A stretch of DNA of 64,000 nt, taken from the NCBI GenBank assembly GCA_015680685.1, contig MNCI01020421.1:217176-281175 (forward strand), given 5' to 3'. Shown piece by piece: positions 11,724 to 23,750 of this stretch (position 1 is the stretch's first letter; every line of letters begins with the position of its first letter). The DNA comes from Gnetum montanum. Its lineage: Eukaryota; Streptophyta; Gnetopsida; Gnetales; Gnetaceae. Made by a program: the position numbers and the translations under genes. The notes below the pieces were generated by a model. The model was given only the letters and a program-made list of their open reading frames with translations. It did no database searches and had not been told where the DNA came from.

Positions 11724-12648
11724 TGATGAGACGTGATTCTCATAGGCCGTGATATCACATGCGCCCCGATATCGCATCCCCTGCGATATCGCGTATGCGA
11801 TATCGTGTCTTCCCTACAATATCGCGTACACGATATTGGAGTCCACCACCATATTTATAAATAAGAGGTGGCTTTGCTAGTTTTAGGATCCCAGATTTAA
11901 AGTAGTGAAGCTCTGGAAGTTTCATCACTCCAGAGTTAGATTTTTTCTCGTGTCTGCCCACAGTGTGGTGAATGTAATTGTACGGTGTCTTTATTTGAGT
12001 GTGCCGTACTTGGACACGCACATGACTGGCAATAAATATTGAGATTACTTCATCATTGTAGCATTCACTTATTTATTTATTTATTTGTTATTTATTTAAT
12101 GTTATTTACTATTTTCTCTCTTACACTTAAACTCCTAGAACGTAGAACGAGTACGACTTGATTACGAGCATTTAAGTGTGACTACTTGGTAGCCCAGTGG
12201 TGTAGCTAGGGTCTATGCTTGGTAAACCAGTGGCATATTTTGGATCTGCTCTTGGTAATCCCGGTGGCATACCTATGATGTACGCTTGGTAGTCCTAGTG
12301 GTAGTCGTGCACAAGGTCCAAGATGTGTACGGTTGATCAAGGAATTAGTTGCTCGTCGCACTTAGGCTAGATTAGATTTTCTTACCCCTTTTCCTCCTAG
12401 CTTAGATTAGTTAGTATTATTTTCCACTACCTTCAAGAGTAGCATATATTAGAAACACATCATACACCTCACATTGGACTAAACCATACGTGACAAATGC
12501 AATACTAGTCCAGGTGGGAAGATAGTGAACAACGACCTAAGGATAGTTGTCTAGGTGCCACAACTAGGCCATCTGCAGAGTTCGATAGGATCACACATGT
12601 GATGCTCATTTCGTATGGTTGAGCGTAGGGGTACCTCCCCACTCATCA
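11724..12648 (+). repeat. 3' LTR of the Athila-like element
   Basis: 925 bp, the same length as the 5' LTR, with the same TGATGAG...CTCATCA ends, GATATC array (11,748-11,840) and TATAAATA (11,856-11,863). Differences from the 5' LTR are scattered and mostly transitions, so insertion is not very recent. It contains the best-preserved GATATCGCGTATGCGATATC at 11,786-11,805. Confidence 0.93.
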
Positions 12649-12653
12649 ATGGG
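12649..12653. repeat. Target site duplication, right copy (ATGGG)
   Basis: Identical to 3,777-3,781 on the other side of the element. Confidence 0.93.
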
Positions 12654-13448
12654 CCTAGGTCTTACCTATCCCTTCAAAATGGCAAGTAATTTTCAGTAAT
12701 TTGGTAGCCAATTTGAAGCTAATTAATCAGTAATTTGGTAGATAATTTGTAGCCAACCAATCATTCATTTATAGCCAATTTGAAGCCCAAATCATGGTCA
12801 TAACCCCATAAAATCTAAACCTTAGAACCATGTCAAGGTTCCACACTTTTGAAAATTCAATACCTTTGGCATTTTAGAATCCAAGAGCTGTTACTTCCTT
12901 AGAATAAACATAGCTTCTTGGGGCATAGTAGTGTGGAACCTCTACAAGCTATTACCCCCTATTACTTCCCCTTACGATATATGACCTTTGAGTGTCAATA
13001 TTACCCTCCTAGGATCCCCAAATCCCAATGTTGTGTACTTTGGCCACCCAAATCCTTCACATTTTCCTAACCCTAGTACTAACCAATGATGTAGATCTAA
13101 GGTGGTAAAAAAGGATGTTCAATAGCATTAGGAGTGGTAGAGATACCAGATTGTGGAGTTGATCATGGCTTTAATGGGCTCTGAACCCCTACCCAAGTGA
13201 ACCTCCCTTTGCTCCTTTCTTGCACATCAAATCTATACGTCCCTTTGAACTCATTCTTTTTTTATTTAATAAAGTTTAAGATTTCATTTTATGTATAATG
13301 CCAAAGATAATTATTATATTTTTAGTGTATTACTTTATAGATTTGCACCTTCCTACTTTGTTACCCCCATAATACATCCCCCTCAAGTCCCTAAGTTATC
13401 TACCAAATCTTCAAGGGCATCCTAAATCCCATATTCCTTGTAGAGGCT
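12654..13448. other. Spacer between the two opposed LTRs, right part
   Basis: Continuation of 3,517-3,781. It is non-coding, with repeated phrases such as AATTTGGTAGCCAATTTG, and matches 49,245-50,034 and 52,658-53,453 closely. It may be the rest of the sequence into which the old elements inserted. No gene is seen. Confidence 0.6.
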
Positions 13449-14360
13449 TATAACAACTGAAAACATCAATGGTTGGAATCACTAGGGAATCAACAAATGC
13501 ATAGTCTAACCCCATGTCTAGGGACTACTAGAGGAAAAGATAGGGTGCCTAGAATAATCTTGTTGATCAAATAGGAACTTACCAATGCTATGCCAAAATG
13601 ATGCTAAGTGTGAAAATGGTATTTCATGTTATTAACTATGTTGACAGTGTCAATTGTATTAACTATGTAGAGTGTACTCATGCAAGGGGGGTGAGAGTAG
13701 TTAAGTTTCTTAATGGAAATAAGGGTGCCATCACACAAAGACTACTACCCAAGCATAGTTGTAATGTGACCATGCATTAAAAATGTAAAAAATGTAAACA
13801 AAGTGTGAAAGATATAGGAGAGAGAAATAGAACATTGCCCCAAATGGGGTTGAGCATAGTTAGCTCTAAAAGAGGTGGGAAGGTATGCAATGTACAATAG
13901 GTGTACTGGAGAGCATAGTCATAGTCTCGATGGTATTAGGTTGTGAAGTCTAGCACTCACCATGGTGTTTGTGCTTATCAGGTTGGCCATCATAGTGTAC
14001 CATGGGCTATGGTATTCTGCTAGGCTACAATAGGGCTATGGTGGACCATGGTGTGCAACTCTGCTTCTCTTTAGTTTTTTTGTGTGCCTTTGGATCTCAT
14101 TCACCCAATATGCCAAAATGCTAAGTTTTTGCCAATAGAATGTCAAAATGCCCATCCATAAAATGTAGAGAGTTGGAGTATTACAGTTAGGGTTACCCTG
14201 AAGTGCATATCACTTTCCACATGTCAACAGGGTAGTTGGGACTACGCTGTCACCCAACTACACTCTCCACTAAGGCATGTAGTGTTATGTGCTAGGACTA
14301 CACTCTCCACTACATCATGGTGTAGTTGAGATGTGGTAGCTTAAATTTGGTGGTGTTTCA
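13449..14360 (-). repeat. Inverted (minus-strand) LTR of a Tat-like element
   Basis: On the minus strand the LTR starts TGAAACACCA at 14,360, preceded (14,361-14,377) by the complement of the polypurine tract CAACAAAGAGGAACCAA, so this is a 3' LTR with its internal region to the right. It is about 900 bp and has counterparts at 50,035-50,931 and 53,454-54,370. The outer end near 13,449 is defined only by alignment to other LTRs. Confidence 0.65.
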
Positions 14361-15160
14361 TTGGTTCCTCTTTGTTGACATATGGTGGAGTGGCCTAAAA
14401 GACATCAACAAAGAATTTCAAAACACCATAGTAGGCATGTTACCAAAATTGATTTTCTATGTGTGGTTAGATGTCATGGCACTATACTCAAGAGTGTTGC
14501 AAATAGTGGTATGCTAAGAGTAAAAGGTATAGGTAATATGCTAGGGGTAAAAGAGGATATAAGGCTTAAATAGAATGTTAATATGTATGATGCAGAGTTA
14601 GCATAGCTAATAGTGACCATGGCACCAAGGTGGCTTACACCTAAAAACATTGACCTCTCATCAGAGTGCTCATGAGAGAGTTAAGGTGGATTTAGGGATG
14701 GACTAGTTACAAAATTATAGCACCAATGATGTGCTTGGGGACATGATTTTCCATTTTTTTTAATTTTTGTACTTTTTTCTTTGCTTTATTTTTGTTGCAA
14801 GGTGAACCTACATTTAGTTCTTCCCATTGCTAAATGCTAACTACAAGATGTTTTCCATTACATGGACTATGTGCTACCTAACAAACTTTGCTTTAATGCA
14901 ACAATATTACATCTGTAGGATAGGTATTTCCTCTTTGGGATGAGTTGTGTTACATTTTCCTAGGCTTTGACTAGCCAATAGAGGCTTTCCATACGATGAA
15001 TTATGTTACATTCACCTTGGGTTCTATGGTTCAACTTGAAAAGGATGCCATGCATTCATAGCACATGAGTGTTAGATCACTTTGCAAGCTTACTATTTAG
15101 GAAGTGAGAGCATATCGGGGTATGGAACTAGATGTGTGTAGGCTATAATGGGATGAGGGG
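14361..15160 (-). other. 3' UTR of the minus-strand element, truncated by an inserted LTR
   Basis: On the minus strand this matches the 3' UTRs of the other Tat-like elements, for example 28,297-29,100 and, as the complement, 24,940-25,280. It stops abruptly after GGATGAGGGG, exactly where a plus-strand LTR begins at 15,161. It is non-coding with a T-rich tract at 14,745-14,800. Confidence 0.6.
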
Positions 15161-16834
15161 TGAAACACCACCAAATTTGTGTTCTTAGGTCTTGAATGTA
15201 GATTTTTCTAAGTATTAAAACTTGGCAAATTTTTCTAAGTGTTGAGCCTATGCTCTCACTACTGGGACAATTCTCAAGAGCATAGTTAGTGTACCTAACA
15301 TAGATAGCCAAGATTTGCAATATTTTTGTAAGTTTCAATAGTAGCTATAAAGTTTTATAAGTGTTGGACTATGCTCTCTCTACTGGGACTATGCTTTAAA
15401 GTGTAGTCAATGTAGTCTACATACTAATAACTAGTTCTATAAATTTTCCAAAGTGTTAAGCCAAAGGTTGTTAGGCTAGCTTGAGATGGAAGAAATAGTT
15501 TGGTAAAGTTTCTAACTTCTAAGGCTATGCCCCTTACTATGCTCCAAAGCATAGTTAGCAAACGCTACATGAAGACATTAGTTTTGGCTAGATTTTTCTA
15601 AGTCTCAAGACTAATCTCTCCTTTCCATGACTACACTCTAGAGTGTAGTTAACATAGTTTTCATTGGACCTCATCTTTTGCAAAATTTTGTCTAATTGTT
15701 GGACTACACTCTAGAGCATAGTCACTATAGTCAAGAAAAACTACCTCTAGAAGCCTTCAAAGCTTAGCATCGGCCTTCATCTTAGCTCCAAAATTTCTTC
15801 AGCAAGAAAGATTAGCAATCTATATTCCATTTTTATCCCCCATTTACCCCTAAATTTTACCTATGCTTGACACCACTCGAGAGAGTGGATAGCATAGTCC
15901 CAAAGTGTAGTCTCAAAAACTACACTTTTGCATTGCTTTTAAGTACATTGTGGTTTGATTGGCACTCACACATGTAGTCTTAGAAGCATATTCATAGTTT
16001 CACAACTTCATAGGGTTCATTGGAGCACACTAGTAGAACACCATTTCCTTCAATGGGAGCATAGTTGGGGCTAGTGGAGTTTGAACTACCCCTCTACCAT
16101 TTGGCATCTAATCTAAAAATCATGCTAATCCTAGGTCCATAAATACCCCAACATTCCATGTTTTAGATGTTGGCATTTTAAGCATTCAGTTGGAAATTCA
16201 ACTAGCATTTTGGCATTTGACACCCAAGTGCACTTGGTATTTTGAAAAAATTTGGAACACCATGACATCATTGTACATTGCCCAACATATTACAGCCCAC
16301 CATAACCCACAAGACACCACAATATCCAATCTAGCAAGCTCAAACCTCATGGCAAGTGTTAGTTTTCGTAATCTAAATACCTTGAGATTGTGACTACGTT
16401 GCCTACTACACTTGTTTGTATACCATGTACCTCCTCACCTTCTCTTTGCAGTTAACTATGCTCCCCACTATTTGTGGTGGTGTTGCTTGCTCTCTCACTC
16501 ACATATTTCATGTTTTTAGCATTTTCTCTTACATTTTAGCACTCTACTTTCATTCTCCATCATTTTTGCATATTTTTTTTATTTTCACCGTTATTTTGCA
16601 TCAAAAACCTTAACTTCATTCACCCCCATAGACACCATGGGCATTGCAAAAACCATGTAAACGCCTCAAATTCCTTCGTTATAACACCTATAAGTCTTAT
16701 TTTAATTGATAAGACCATTCTAGATACCCCACCTCCATTTTCTTGGAGTTCCTCACATGGATGCAAGATCAACATTGTACAATCACAAACCTCTCGATGC
16801 ACCATTCCAGCCTCTGATGTTTTTAGTTGCTATA
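15161..16834 (+). repeat. 5' LTR of a plus-strand Tat-like element
   Basis: The LTR starts TGAAACACCACC and ends near GTTGCTATA, followed by a decayed primer site. A TATA-like ATAAATACCCC lies near 16,139. U3 repeats AATTTTTCTAAGTGTT and CTCTAGAGCATAGT motifs. The junction with the preceding 3' UTR is at the same base as at 51,735/51,736, showing that the two loci are copies of one ancestor. Confidence 0.68.
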
Positions 16835-17715
16835 GTTTTATAGCTTTAGAATGAGGGCCTTTCCATTTCCTTCATTAGCCTCCCTTGGTTGTTGCCTTAC
16901 GCACTCTCTACACCCCTATGTAGATTGGTCCCCTTTGTTAGTTCCCCAGGACCCCGCTAGATAACACTTGAGTGTACATCCCATACTTAGCCAAATTCTA
17001 AATGCTTAAGAGAGCATAGTTAACTCATAGTGTAATGAGCATAGTCAACTCTTAGCATAGTCCTAGAGTTAACCATATTTCTATCATTTACACTTAGTCA
17101 TTTCTTTGCATTCTTATATTTAATCATTTTTTCTATGTTTTACAGTTAGCCATTTTTTAGCATTTTTACACATAGCAATCTTTTCTACATTTCTGTAGTT
17201 AGCCATTTTTCTTCATTTTGAATTCAACAATCTTTGCATTTCCTTCTTGAATCATGAACATTGAGTAGCCTTTGACCTCCACTTCAAGTGTGCATGTTCT
17301 CTAGTTCATTTAGCAAGAGATCTAGATTGACCTTCCTAGGACTAGGGGTCCTATCTTGGCAAAAAGACAATCTTTTCGGTAATGCAACCTACCTCCCAAG
17401 TTCATGGTGCTCAATGATGAGTAATATAACTTCATTTGCATGAATCTCCAATTAGGTTTATACATATATTTCTAAGTAATGAACACCAAATATGGTTTTG
17501 AGCTTATCTATTGTAGTGGAAGGGAATGGTTCACTTCTGATATAGACTTTATTCTACTCATGAAGGCCTACCAGTGGATGTTGGACAACCTCATTTGAAA
17601 CATGGTTTATGAGATAGGAACCAACTACAAGGGGCTCCTATAGGAGGACCTAGATGAGTTCAAAGCTAAATTTGAGCATGAAAACTCATTCATACCTCAT
17701 TCTAGTAGATAGTTA
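16835..17715 (+). pseudogene. gag: Primer-site remnant, leader and gag N-terminus of the plus-strand element
   Basis: GTTTTATAGCTTTAGAATGAGGGCCT at 16,835-16,860 aligns to the primer site of the young element (55,776-55,800). A non-coding leader of about 400 bp follows, with the same GCATAGTTAAC phrases as other leaders. From about 17,530 a decayed frame reads DFILLMKAYQWMLDN and then EDLDEFKAKFEHENSF, matching the young gag EYNFICIKMQAGL and EEDEFTAQSEHEDSY. The frame is cut at 17,715 where a minus-strand LTR begins. This is the N-terminal gag region only; the capsid is missing. Confidence 0.6.
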
Positions 17716-18322
17716 TGACATCCAAAATCAAAGGTGGCTAGAACACCAAGAGATTGGTGGGCATACAGCTTGATCCTAAATCCATATGAGGGCCATGCTG
17801 GGAAAGAGAAATGAGGTACCCTGAATGATCTTGTTGATCATACAAGGACTTATGTAGTGTTAAAATCACCATGTGCAAGAGGGACTTATACTACGTTATG
17901 TGCAGATACAAGGACCAGCTAAGCTAGAGCATAGTAGGGTGTCCTGGGCTAAGAACAATGATGTCAATGTACAAATACATATAAAATAGTACAAAATTGT
18001 GAGATTTATGCCTAATATCAAAGAAAAATACTTGAAAAAATGGAATCGATCTTGAGAATGAAAAATGCACTTCCCCAAAAAGGCGAAGCATAGCTATTAT
18101 AGGAAAAGAGGTGAGAATGATATGTGGTGTAAATGTAGGTATAGTGGTAGTGTAGCAGTGCAGTCATAGTCTCTGGAATGCTTAGGAGATGAAGCTAACA
18201 ACTATGATGGGGACTAAACCTACTAGGTCAACTATTGTTTTATTCTATAGGTGCAATGGTGGACCACATTCTCAGAGGCACCAAGGTGCAAAGCTCAGAT
18301 GCTCAACTATGAGAATGCTAGG
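17716..18322 (-). repeat. 3' LTR of minus-strand pol element, outer part (split by insertion)
   Basis: On the minus strand this is the U5 end of an LTR, finishing ...CTTTGATTTTGGATGTCA. It aligns with 33,948-34,490, the middle LTR. The LTR resumes at 26,994 on the other side of the inserted gag-protease element. Together the two parts make about 1.9 kb. Confidence 0.72.
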
Positions 18323-19616
18323 TGGAACACCACAAAATTTTAGGTCTTGACATAGCGACTACAAATATGGCTAAGTATCAAAATAGTGGCACTTTGCCGA
18401 TATTTTTCCAAGTGTTGAGTGTAGTCAGCTCCAACTGCTAGATTTGCTAAATTTTTCTACGTGTTAGAATGCTAGCACTTTCTGCAGATTCACATGTCAC
18501 CCTATTACATTGCATAGCATTGCACCATGTCTACTACAGTGTAGCACCCTATTATGTTGTGTCGCGTAGCACCATGTCTACTGTAGTGTAGCATCCTATC
18601 ACACTGTTTCGCATAGCACCATGTTTATTGTAGCATAGCAGCCTATCATGCTATGTAGCATAGCACCATATCTACTGTAGTGTAGCACCCTATCATGTTG
18701 TGTAGCGTAGCACCATGTCTATCTATTGTAGTGTAGCACCCTGTATGGTGTAACATCTGGCATCTTGTGTCCTGCATATAACATGGAATGAGCATAGCAG
18801 ATAGCATGGTCCCACCCACCACATAGCCACATGGCACCTGATCTACATTTTAGGCTAATCCTATCCCTATAAGTACCCTTCCACCCTAGTGTTTTTTAGG
18901 AGGCACGGGATAAGAGAGAAGGATTGGCATTCGTTTTTGACCAGTAAGGTAGTTGGCATTTCCATTTGGCATTTGGCACTTTGGCATCTTGGCACTTAGC
19001 TCTGTTGGAGAATGAGACCCAGAGCACACTACATTGGCAGAGAGGCATAGTTATATTGCATGGTACACTACATCCCCATTATAGCCCTATAGAACATCAC
19101 ATGGTACACCATGGCTATCAACATAATAGGAATAATCCAACACAGTGAGCACTGGACTTCATAGCTTGACACCATTGATGTTGTGACTGTGCTCCCACTA
19201 CACCTATTGTACACTATGTATCCCTTTGTGAATCAACTACACTCCCCCTTTTGGGGTAGTAGACTACTATTCTCAAACTCTATTGCATTTCTCAAGCATT
19301 TCTCTTTGGCATTTAGTGTAACACTTTTATTTTCTCACTTTTTTCATACATGTTTGCAAGTTCACATCATTTTTCTTAGGTTGGGACACCCTACTACACT
19401 CTAGCTTATCTAGACTTGATGGCCACTTGTAAGGTAGTATAAACTCTTCTCACACATGGTTTTTTTGACACCACATAAGTCCCTATTTGATCAAAAAGAC
19501 CATTTAGGGCACCTCATTTATATTTTCTCCAGCACTGCCCTCTCATGGATTTGTGATTAGGCAATACACCTAATGACCACTTGGTGTTCTAGCCACTAAC
19601 ATTTTTGGGTGTCACA
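18323..19616 (+). repeat. 5' LTR of the gag-protease element
   Basis: It starts TGGAACACCAC and ends GGGTGTCACA, and aligns throughout with 25,727-26,993. A TATA-like CCTATAAGTACCC lies near 18,865. U3 holds a tandem array of 47-bp units. Differences between the two LTRs are many, indicating an old insertion. Confidence 0.8.
18522..18756 (+). repeat. 47-bp tandem array in U3 (five units)
   Basis: Units begin GCACCATGTCTACT at 18,522, 18,569, 18,616, 18,663 and 18,710, a strict 47-bp period. Each unit contains two imperfect palindromes of the type GTAGTGTAGCAC. A more decayed copy of the array is at about 25,922-26,120 in the 3' LTR. It sits just upstream of the TATA region and may be an enhancer array. 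Confidence 0.85.
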
Positions 19617-20459
19617 GTTTTTGGCACTAGAAGGAGGGCTTGAACCTCCATGTCTCTTCTATGTGTCACAGGTAATCCTGCACACTATTTGTACCCTATC
19701 ACCAGTAGCCTATTAGTGTAGACATCACACCCCTATGGTTGTCTATGCACCGGGTGGTGCAAATTGGTTGCCACAATGGTTCCTCTAGAACCTTGTACAA
19801 CTAAAGCCCTAAAGTATCTACTATGTTACGCTATTTTTCTACTACGTTACATTGTGTGTGTCCTATGTAGCATAGTGACCATGTTAGTGTAGTGGTTCCT
19901 AAACTATCTACTATGTTATGTTGACTATGTCCTGTGTAGTGTAGCAACCCTATCAGTGTAGCAGTTCCTAAACTATCTATTATGTTATGCTACTTATCTA
20001 CTGTGTTACACTACTTGCATCTTGTGTAGCATACTGACCTTGTCAGTGTAACGGTTTCCAAACTATCAACTGTGTTACATTGCCTATCTACTGGATTACA
20101 CTGCCTATGGTCTGTGTAGTGTAGTGGTCCTAGCGAGCATACCAAGCTCCATTGTAGTGAGCATACCAAGCTCTAGCGTAGCAAGTGTAGCACCAGAGTT
20201 GGGTATTTTTCATAGTTTTCATACTTAGCATTTTTTCCATATTTTCACACATAGCATTTTTTCTATATTATTACACTTAACCATTTTCATACATTTTTCT
20301 ACTACTGACAAACTTAGTCATTTTTCTATAATTTTTAGAGTTAGCCATTTTCTACAAACTGCAACTCTCACAACTCGATCTATTAATACGAATCCAGGTC
20401 AACCTTCCACATCAATGTCTAACACATTTGATACCACAATCTAGCCAAAGCATGCTACA
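19617..20459 (+). other. Primer-binding site and repeat-rich leader of the gag-protease element
   Basis: GTTTTTGGCACTAGAAGGAG at 19,617-19,636 matches the young element's GTTTTTGGCGCTAGAAGGAG. The downstream leader carries irregular 79-100-bp repeats of the phrase CCTAAACTATCTACTATGTT with GTGTAGCAxxCCTxTCAGTGTAGC at 19,805-20,150. These are in the same position as the 50-bp array of the young element. There is no coding frame. Confidence 0.65.
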
Positions 20460-22920
20460 CTAAGCCATGAACATTACAATTTTGTTTGTGCCAAAATTCA
20501 AGTAGGAATACCAATGGATAACCTTGATTTGAAGGCAAAAAGGACTAAAAAAAAGTCCATCAAAACATATGGGAATACAACCACTCCTTATTTGACATAA
20601 TTCCAATAATGAACTCCTACCACCAGTTGTTGTTCCAACTAATCCATGCAAACAAGAATGATGTAAGGAAAACCTATAAGGAAGCCTCATGGAAGGAAGA
20701 AGATGAGTTTGATGCCCACTCCAATCACAAGAGCCCCCTTTACACCATCTTCCAATGACCACTCCCTAGTATATCCCCTCCTTGATTTAGTCCACCCATC
20801 CTCTCTAAGATGGTGGCCATGCTAATTCAACCTTCATTGTAAGCAACTAATGCATTTTCGCAACACTATACTCATGAAGGGGCCACCTCTCACCTCCAAA
20901 AAACTCAAGCATCCTACATCCTACCTTTCTCATTGGCATTTGTGATGTCCATCCAACCCACTCATGTGTGTCCTACATCGATCACTACATCCATTGCTCA
21001 ACCAACACATCAACTACACCCATCCACTATGACATTAAACTATAAATGACCATTGGCTATGATGTTAAACTAGCAACAACCATCTACTATGACATTAAAC
21101 TAGCAAACTTCACAACCAACAATTTGACCATATGCTATGAAACCAACACAAGCCCAACCAATGCAACTAGCTAGCACATCCCCAAGCTTGGATCAGGCAT
21201 TCTAGTTGATCTAAAGCTTGATAGAGAAGATAAACCAACTCAAGTTACCTCCTCTAACACCATCAAGGTCGTGGACTTCTACCAAGATAACCCCATAATT
21301 CCTACAGTACCACCTCTAACTCTCCCAACTAGGGTCCAGCTACTACAATTCACCAAGTACAATGGTAAAGGGGATCCCAACACACACTTGGTCACATTTT
21401 GATCTAAGTGCTTACTCCTTCAAGCTTGGCCACATGCCATCATGTGCATGTATCCCATGTCATTCATTGGTAAGGCCTTAGACTAGTATCGCATGCTACC
21501 CAAGGCCTCAATCTCCTCTTTGGAGGATCTTATAAGCTAGTTTTTAACATGCTTCAAGTACAACCTAAAGCCTGAAGAAACCCTCAACCAGCTCATGTAG
21601 GTTAAGAAGGGGCCTCTAGAGCCCATTCCAAAATTCCTCCAATGTTGGAATGCTAAATTGAGTGAAATCCATGAACCCCTAGCAGAGGCACATCTACTGG
21701 CCATATTCAAAGGTGTAGTAAATGACTTCATTAAGTCCAAACTATATTATCTAGTCCCAAATTCTCTTAGCCAAGCCATTGCCTAAACAAAAGGCATAAA
21801 GGAAGCAGCACAAGCTAGCAATGACCTAGCCTACATGGCCTACAGAAACCAACATGGTTTCAAGGAAACCAAAATAGTAGCAATAGTGGCTGCAAGCACA
21901 AAAGAAACCAACCAAGGCCTAACAACTAAGCAACCCAAGGTCCCAACTAACAAAACTACCAACTCTAGAACCAACTCACCTACATTGATAAGGGCCACCC
22001 CAAGGCCCAACTTTTAGCGCAAGGACTACTCAAAATATACATCACTACCAATGGAACCCTCTGAACTATTGGAGAAACTCTTGAAATTTGGGAAAATCCA
22101 ACACAAACATGTATTGTTGATTACCTACCAAAAATCATGATAGGTACTATGAACTACTAAGGAACCCCACATTAGCAATACCAAATGAGCCCCCAATCCC
22201 ACAAAATTTTAAATTGGACCAATACTATCATTACCATCAATTGAATGGTCATAGTACAGACAATTGTCATGCTTTGCAGGATGACTTGCAGAGAATGATA
22301 GAATGAGGCCAACTGGTGATCGACATAGCAAATCAATCCAACAGAGACGATGCCTTCTATGTCATAAAGTCCATTAGCATAGGTGGAAAGCCTAAACCTG
22401 TGCAATAACGTTTTGTGATCCATGTGCCTTCCAGCAAGGCAAGGATCCCGTTGGCCTCCACAAACAACAAGCCTTCCTTTGTTATCAAAGTGCCACCTAT
22501 GACACCCATAACACCCTTTGTGGTCAAAGTTCCAAAGTAATCATCCACTAAGACGTTAAACTAGCATGACGTAGCAACAACAAGCACTAAGCAACCTTTC
22601 GTTATCAAGGTTCCACAATGAGTTGGTCACATAACAAATTCTAAAATAACTCCTAATCCACCATTTATGATAAGGATGTTACAATGTGATGCCTCCTCAC
22701 CTACCTGAAGGGCAATAGTGGGCAACATCTTGGTCCCTCCCCCTTCAAGGGCTAATGTCATTAGTAACCTAGGTAGGCCTACCAAATGGCAACACAAGAG
22801 GAAGAGTGAGTGCCTTGCGACCCCCATGGCTAAAGCAAAGGATATAATCAACAAGCAGCAACCAAAAACTAGGGCTCCTACCCCCAAGCAAGCCAAGTAA
22901 TCTAAGCCTAAGTCCCCTAC
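20460..22920 (+). pseudogene. gag: gag polyprotein remnant of the gag-protease element
   Basis: The N-terminus near 20,463 reads HYNFVCAKIQVG, then EDEFDAHSNHKS, matching the young gag. The capsid region begins near 21,268 with VDFYQDNPIIPTVPPLTLP and LLQAWPHAI, and continues to AYRNQHGFKETK near 21,835-21,875. A knuckle-like HYHQLNGHSTDNCHALQDDL at about 22,230-22,285 corresponds to the CxxHxxxGHxTxxC motif of Tat gag proteins. Many stops and several frameshifts are present. Three exact 30-bp units of the element's minisatellite lie inside this region (21,021-21,110) and one at about 22,542. Confidence 0.72.
21021..21110 (+). repeat. Three 30-bp minisatellite units inside gag
   Basis: Units start at 21,021, 21,051 and 21,081, each of the form CATCYACTATGACATTAAACTA plus eight bases. 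The 30-bp length equals ten codons, so it keeps frame. The same unit forms the minisatellite after the protease (24,290-24,565) and in other elements. Confidence 0.85.
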
Positions 22921-23089
22921 ATGAGAGATCTGTCTCTCAAGCCATATGGAGGAAGTCAAGGCCAACACAATGGCTAACAACAAGGACTTTGTAGCTACAG
23001 TAACCCAAGTAAAACAAACACTTAAGAAAAAGAAAAAAATGTTGAGCTTGTACAACCTGGTCATGACCTCATATACTCACTACTAAGGA

Positions 23090-23750
23090 TTGGTCTAAAT
23101 CTTGGCATCCATTCCTATTACGAAGGACATCCCTGTAGATGAGGCATCCATCCATGCAATGATGTTGCCCCCTACACCACAGGAATTTGGTTCAACATCT
23201 CTATGCTTTCACAATGTTGCAATCAAAGTTAACTCCAAATGAGAGGAGGTCACTATAGCCCCACTATCCATTAGCATATGTGTTGGATAGTGTACCATCC
23301 GTAGAGTACATGTCGATGATGGTGCAATAACAAATGTAGTCCTATACTCCATCATCAACAAACTAGGTTTGGTAGATAAAACCAGGCCAACCAAAATAAT
23401 GTGTCTAAAATACTTTAATGGATCATGAGTCATAGTTAGGGGTACAATCAACTTAGCCTTCATGGTAGGAGAGCAATTCCCCACTAGTGTAGATTTCACT
23501 ATCATAGAGGAGATTCCAAGTCTCAAAGTGATTCTAGATAGGCCTTGGCTAGCCCAACTAAGGGCCATCTTGTCTCCCATCCACCAAGAAATCCACCTTC
23601 CATACAAAGGTGGTCAAGTTATCATCCTTGGCAATAACGCTTCCTCTTCTACTATCCACATCATAAACATGGTGCAAGTTTTAGAGGATGAGTTTCTTGG
23701 TGGTACACCTATGACAACCAACACAGCACCTAAAGCTTACACACCCTAAT
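23090..23750 (+). pseudogene. Retropepsin remnant of the gag-protease element
   Basis: RRVHVDDGAITNVVLY at about 23,297-23,345 holds the catalytic Asp motif (DDGA in place of the usual D-S/T-G-A). GTINLAFMVGEQFPTS and VILDRPWLAQLRAILSPIH follow. A clean 95-residue stretch remains at 23,462-23,749. This enzyme would process gag. Stops interrupt it upstream of the active site. The minus-strand frame at 23,209-23,607 is only its shadow. Confidence 0.82.

Larger units (their letters stand above)
3782..12648 (+). mobile_element. Complete Athila-like LTR retrotransposon without pol (non-autonomous)
   Basis: The 8,867-bp element has two 925-bp LTRs (TGATGAG...CTCATCA), a perfect ATGGG target duplication and a primer-binding site resembling the tRNA-Asp type used by Athila elements. 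It carries a gag frame (4,846-6,828) and a second long frame (8,763-11,552). No protease, reverse transcriptase, RNase H or integrase motif is visible between the LTRs, so the element presumably needed enzymes in trans. A second promoter-like block precedes the second ORF and repeats the palindromic motif of the LTR. Both frames are kept without indels but are closed by many C-to-T type stops. It is inserted in an older duplicated Tat-like locus. The lineage call rests on the primer site and layout. Confidence 0.88.

Noticed and set aside
18500-18760. CRISPR-like regular repeat array with 47-bp spacing
   Set aside because: Units are contiguous tandem copies with no unique spacers, inside a plant LTR.
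20460-20762. Minus-strand 100-residue frame with Cys and His
   Set aside because: Shadow of the gag N-terminus on the plus strand (HYNFVCAKIQVG); no conserved counterpart on the minus strand elsewhere.
22627-23064. Minus-strand 145-residue hydrophobic frame that looks like a membrane protein
   Set aside because: It is the exact complement of the decayed gag-protease linker of the plus-strand element and has no homologous frame in the other copies.
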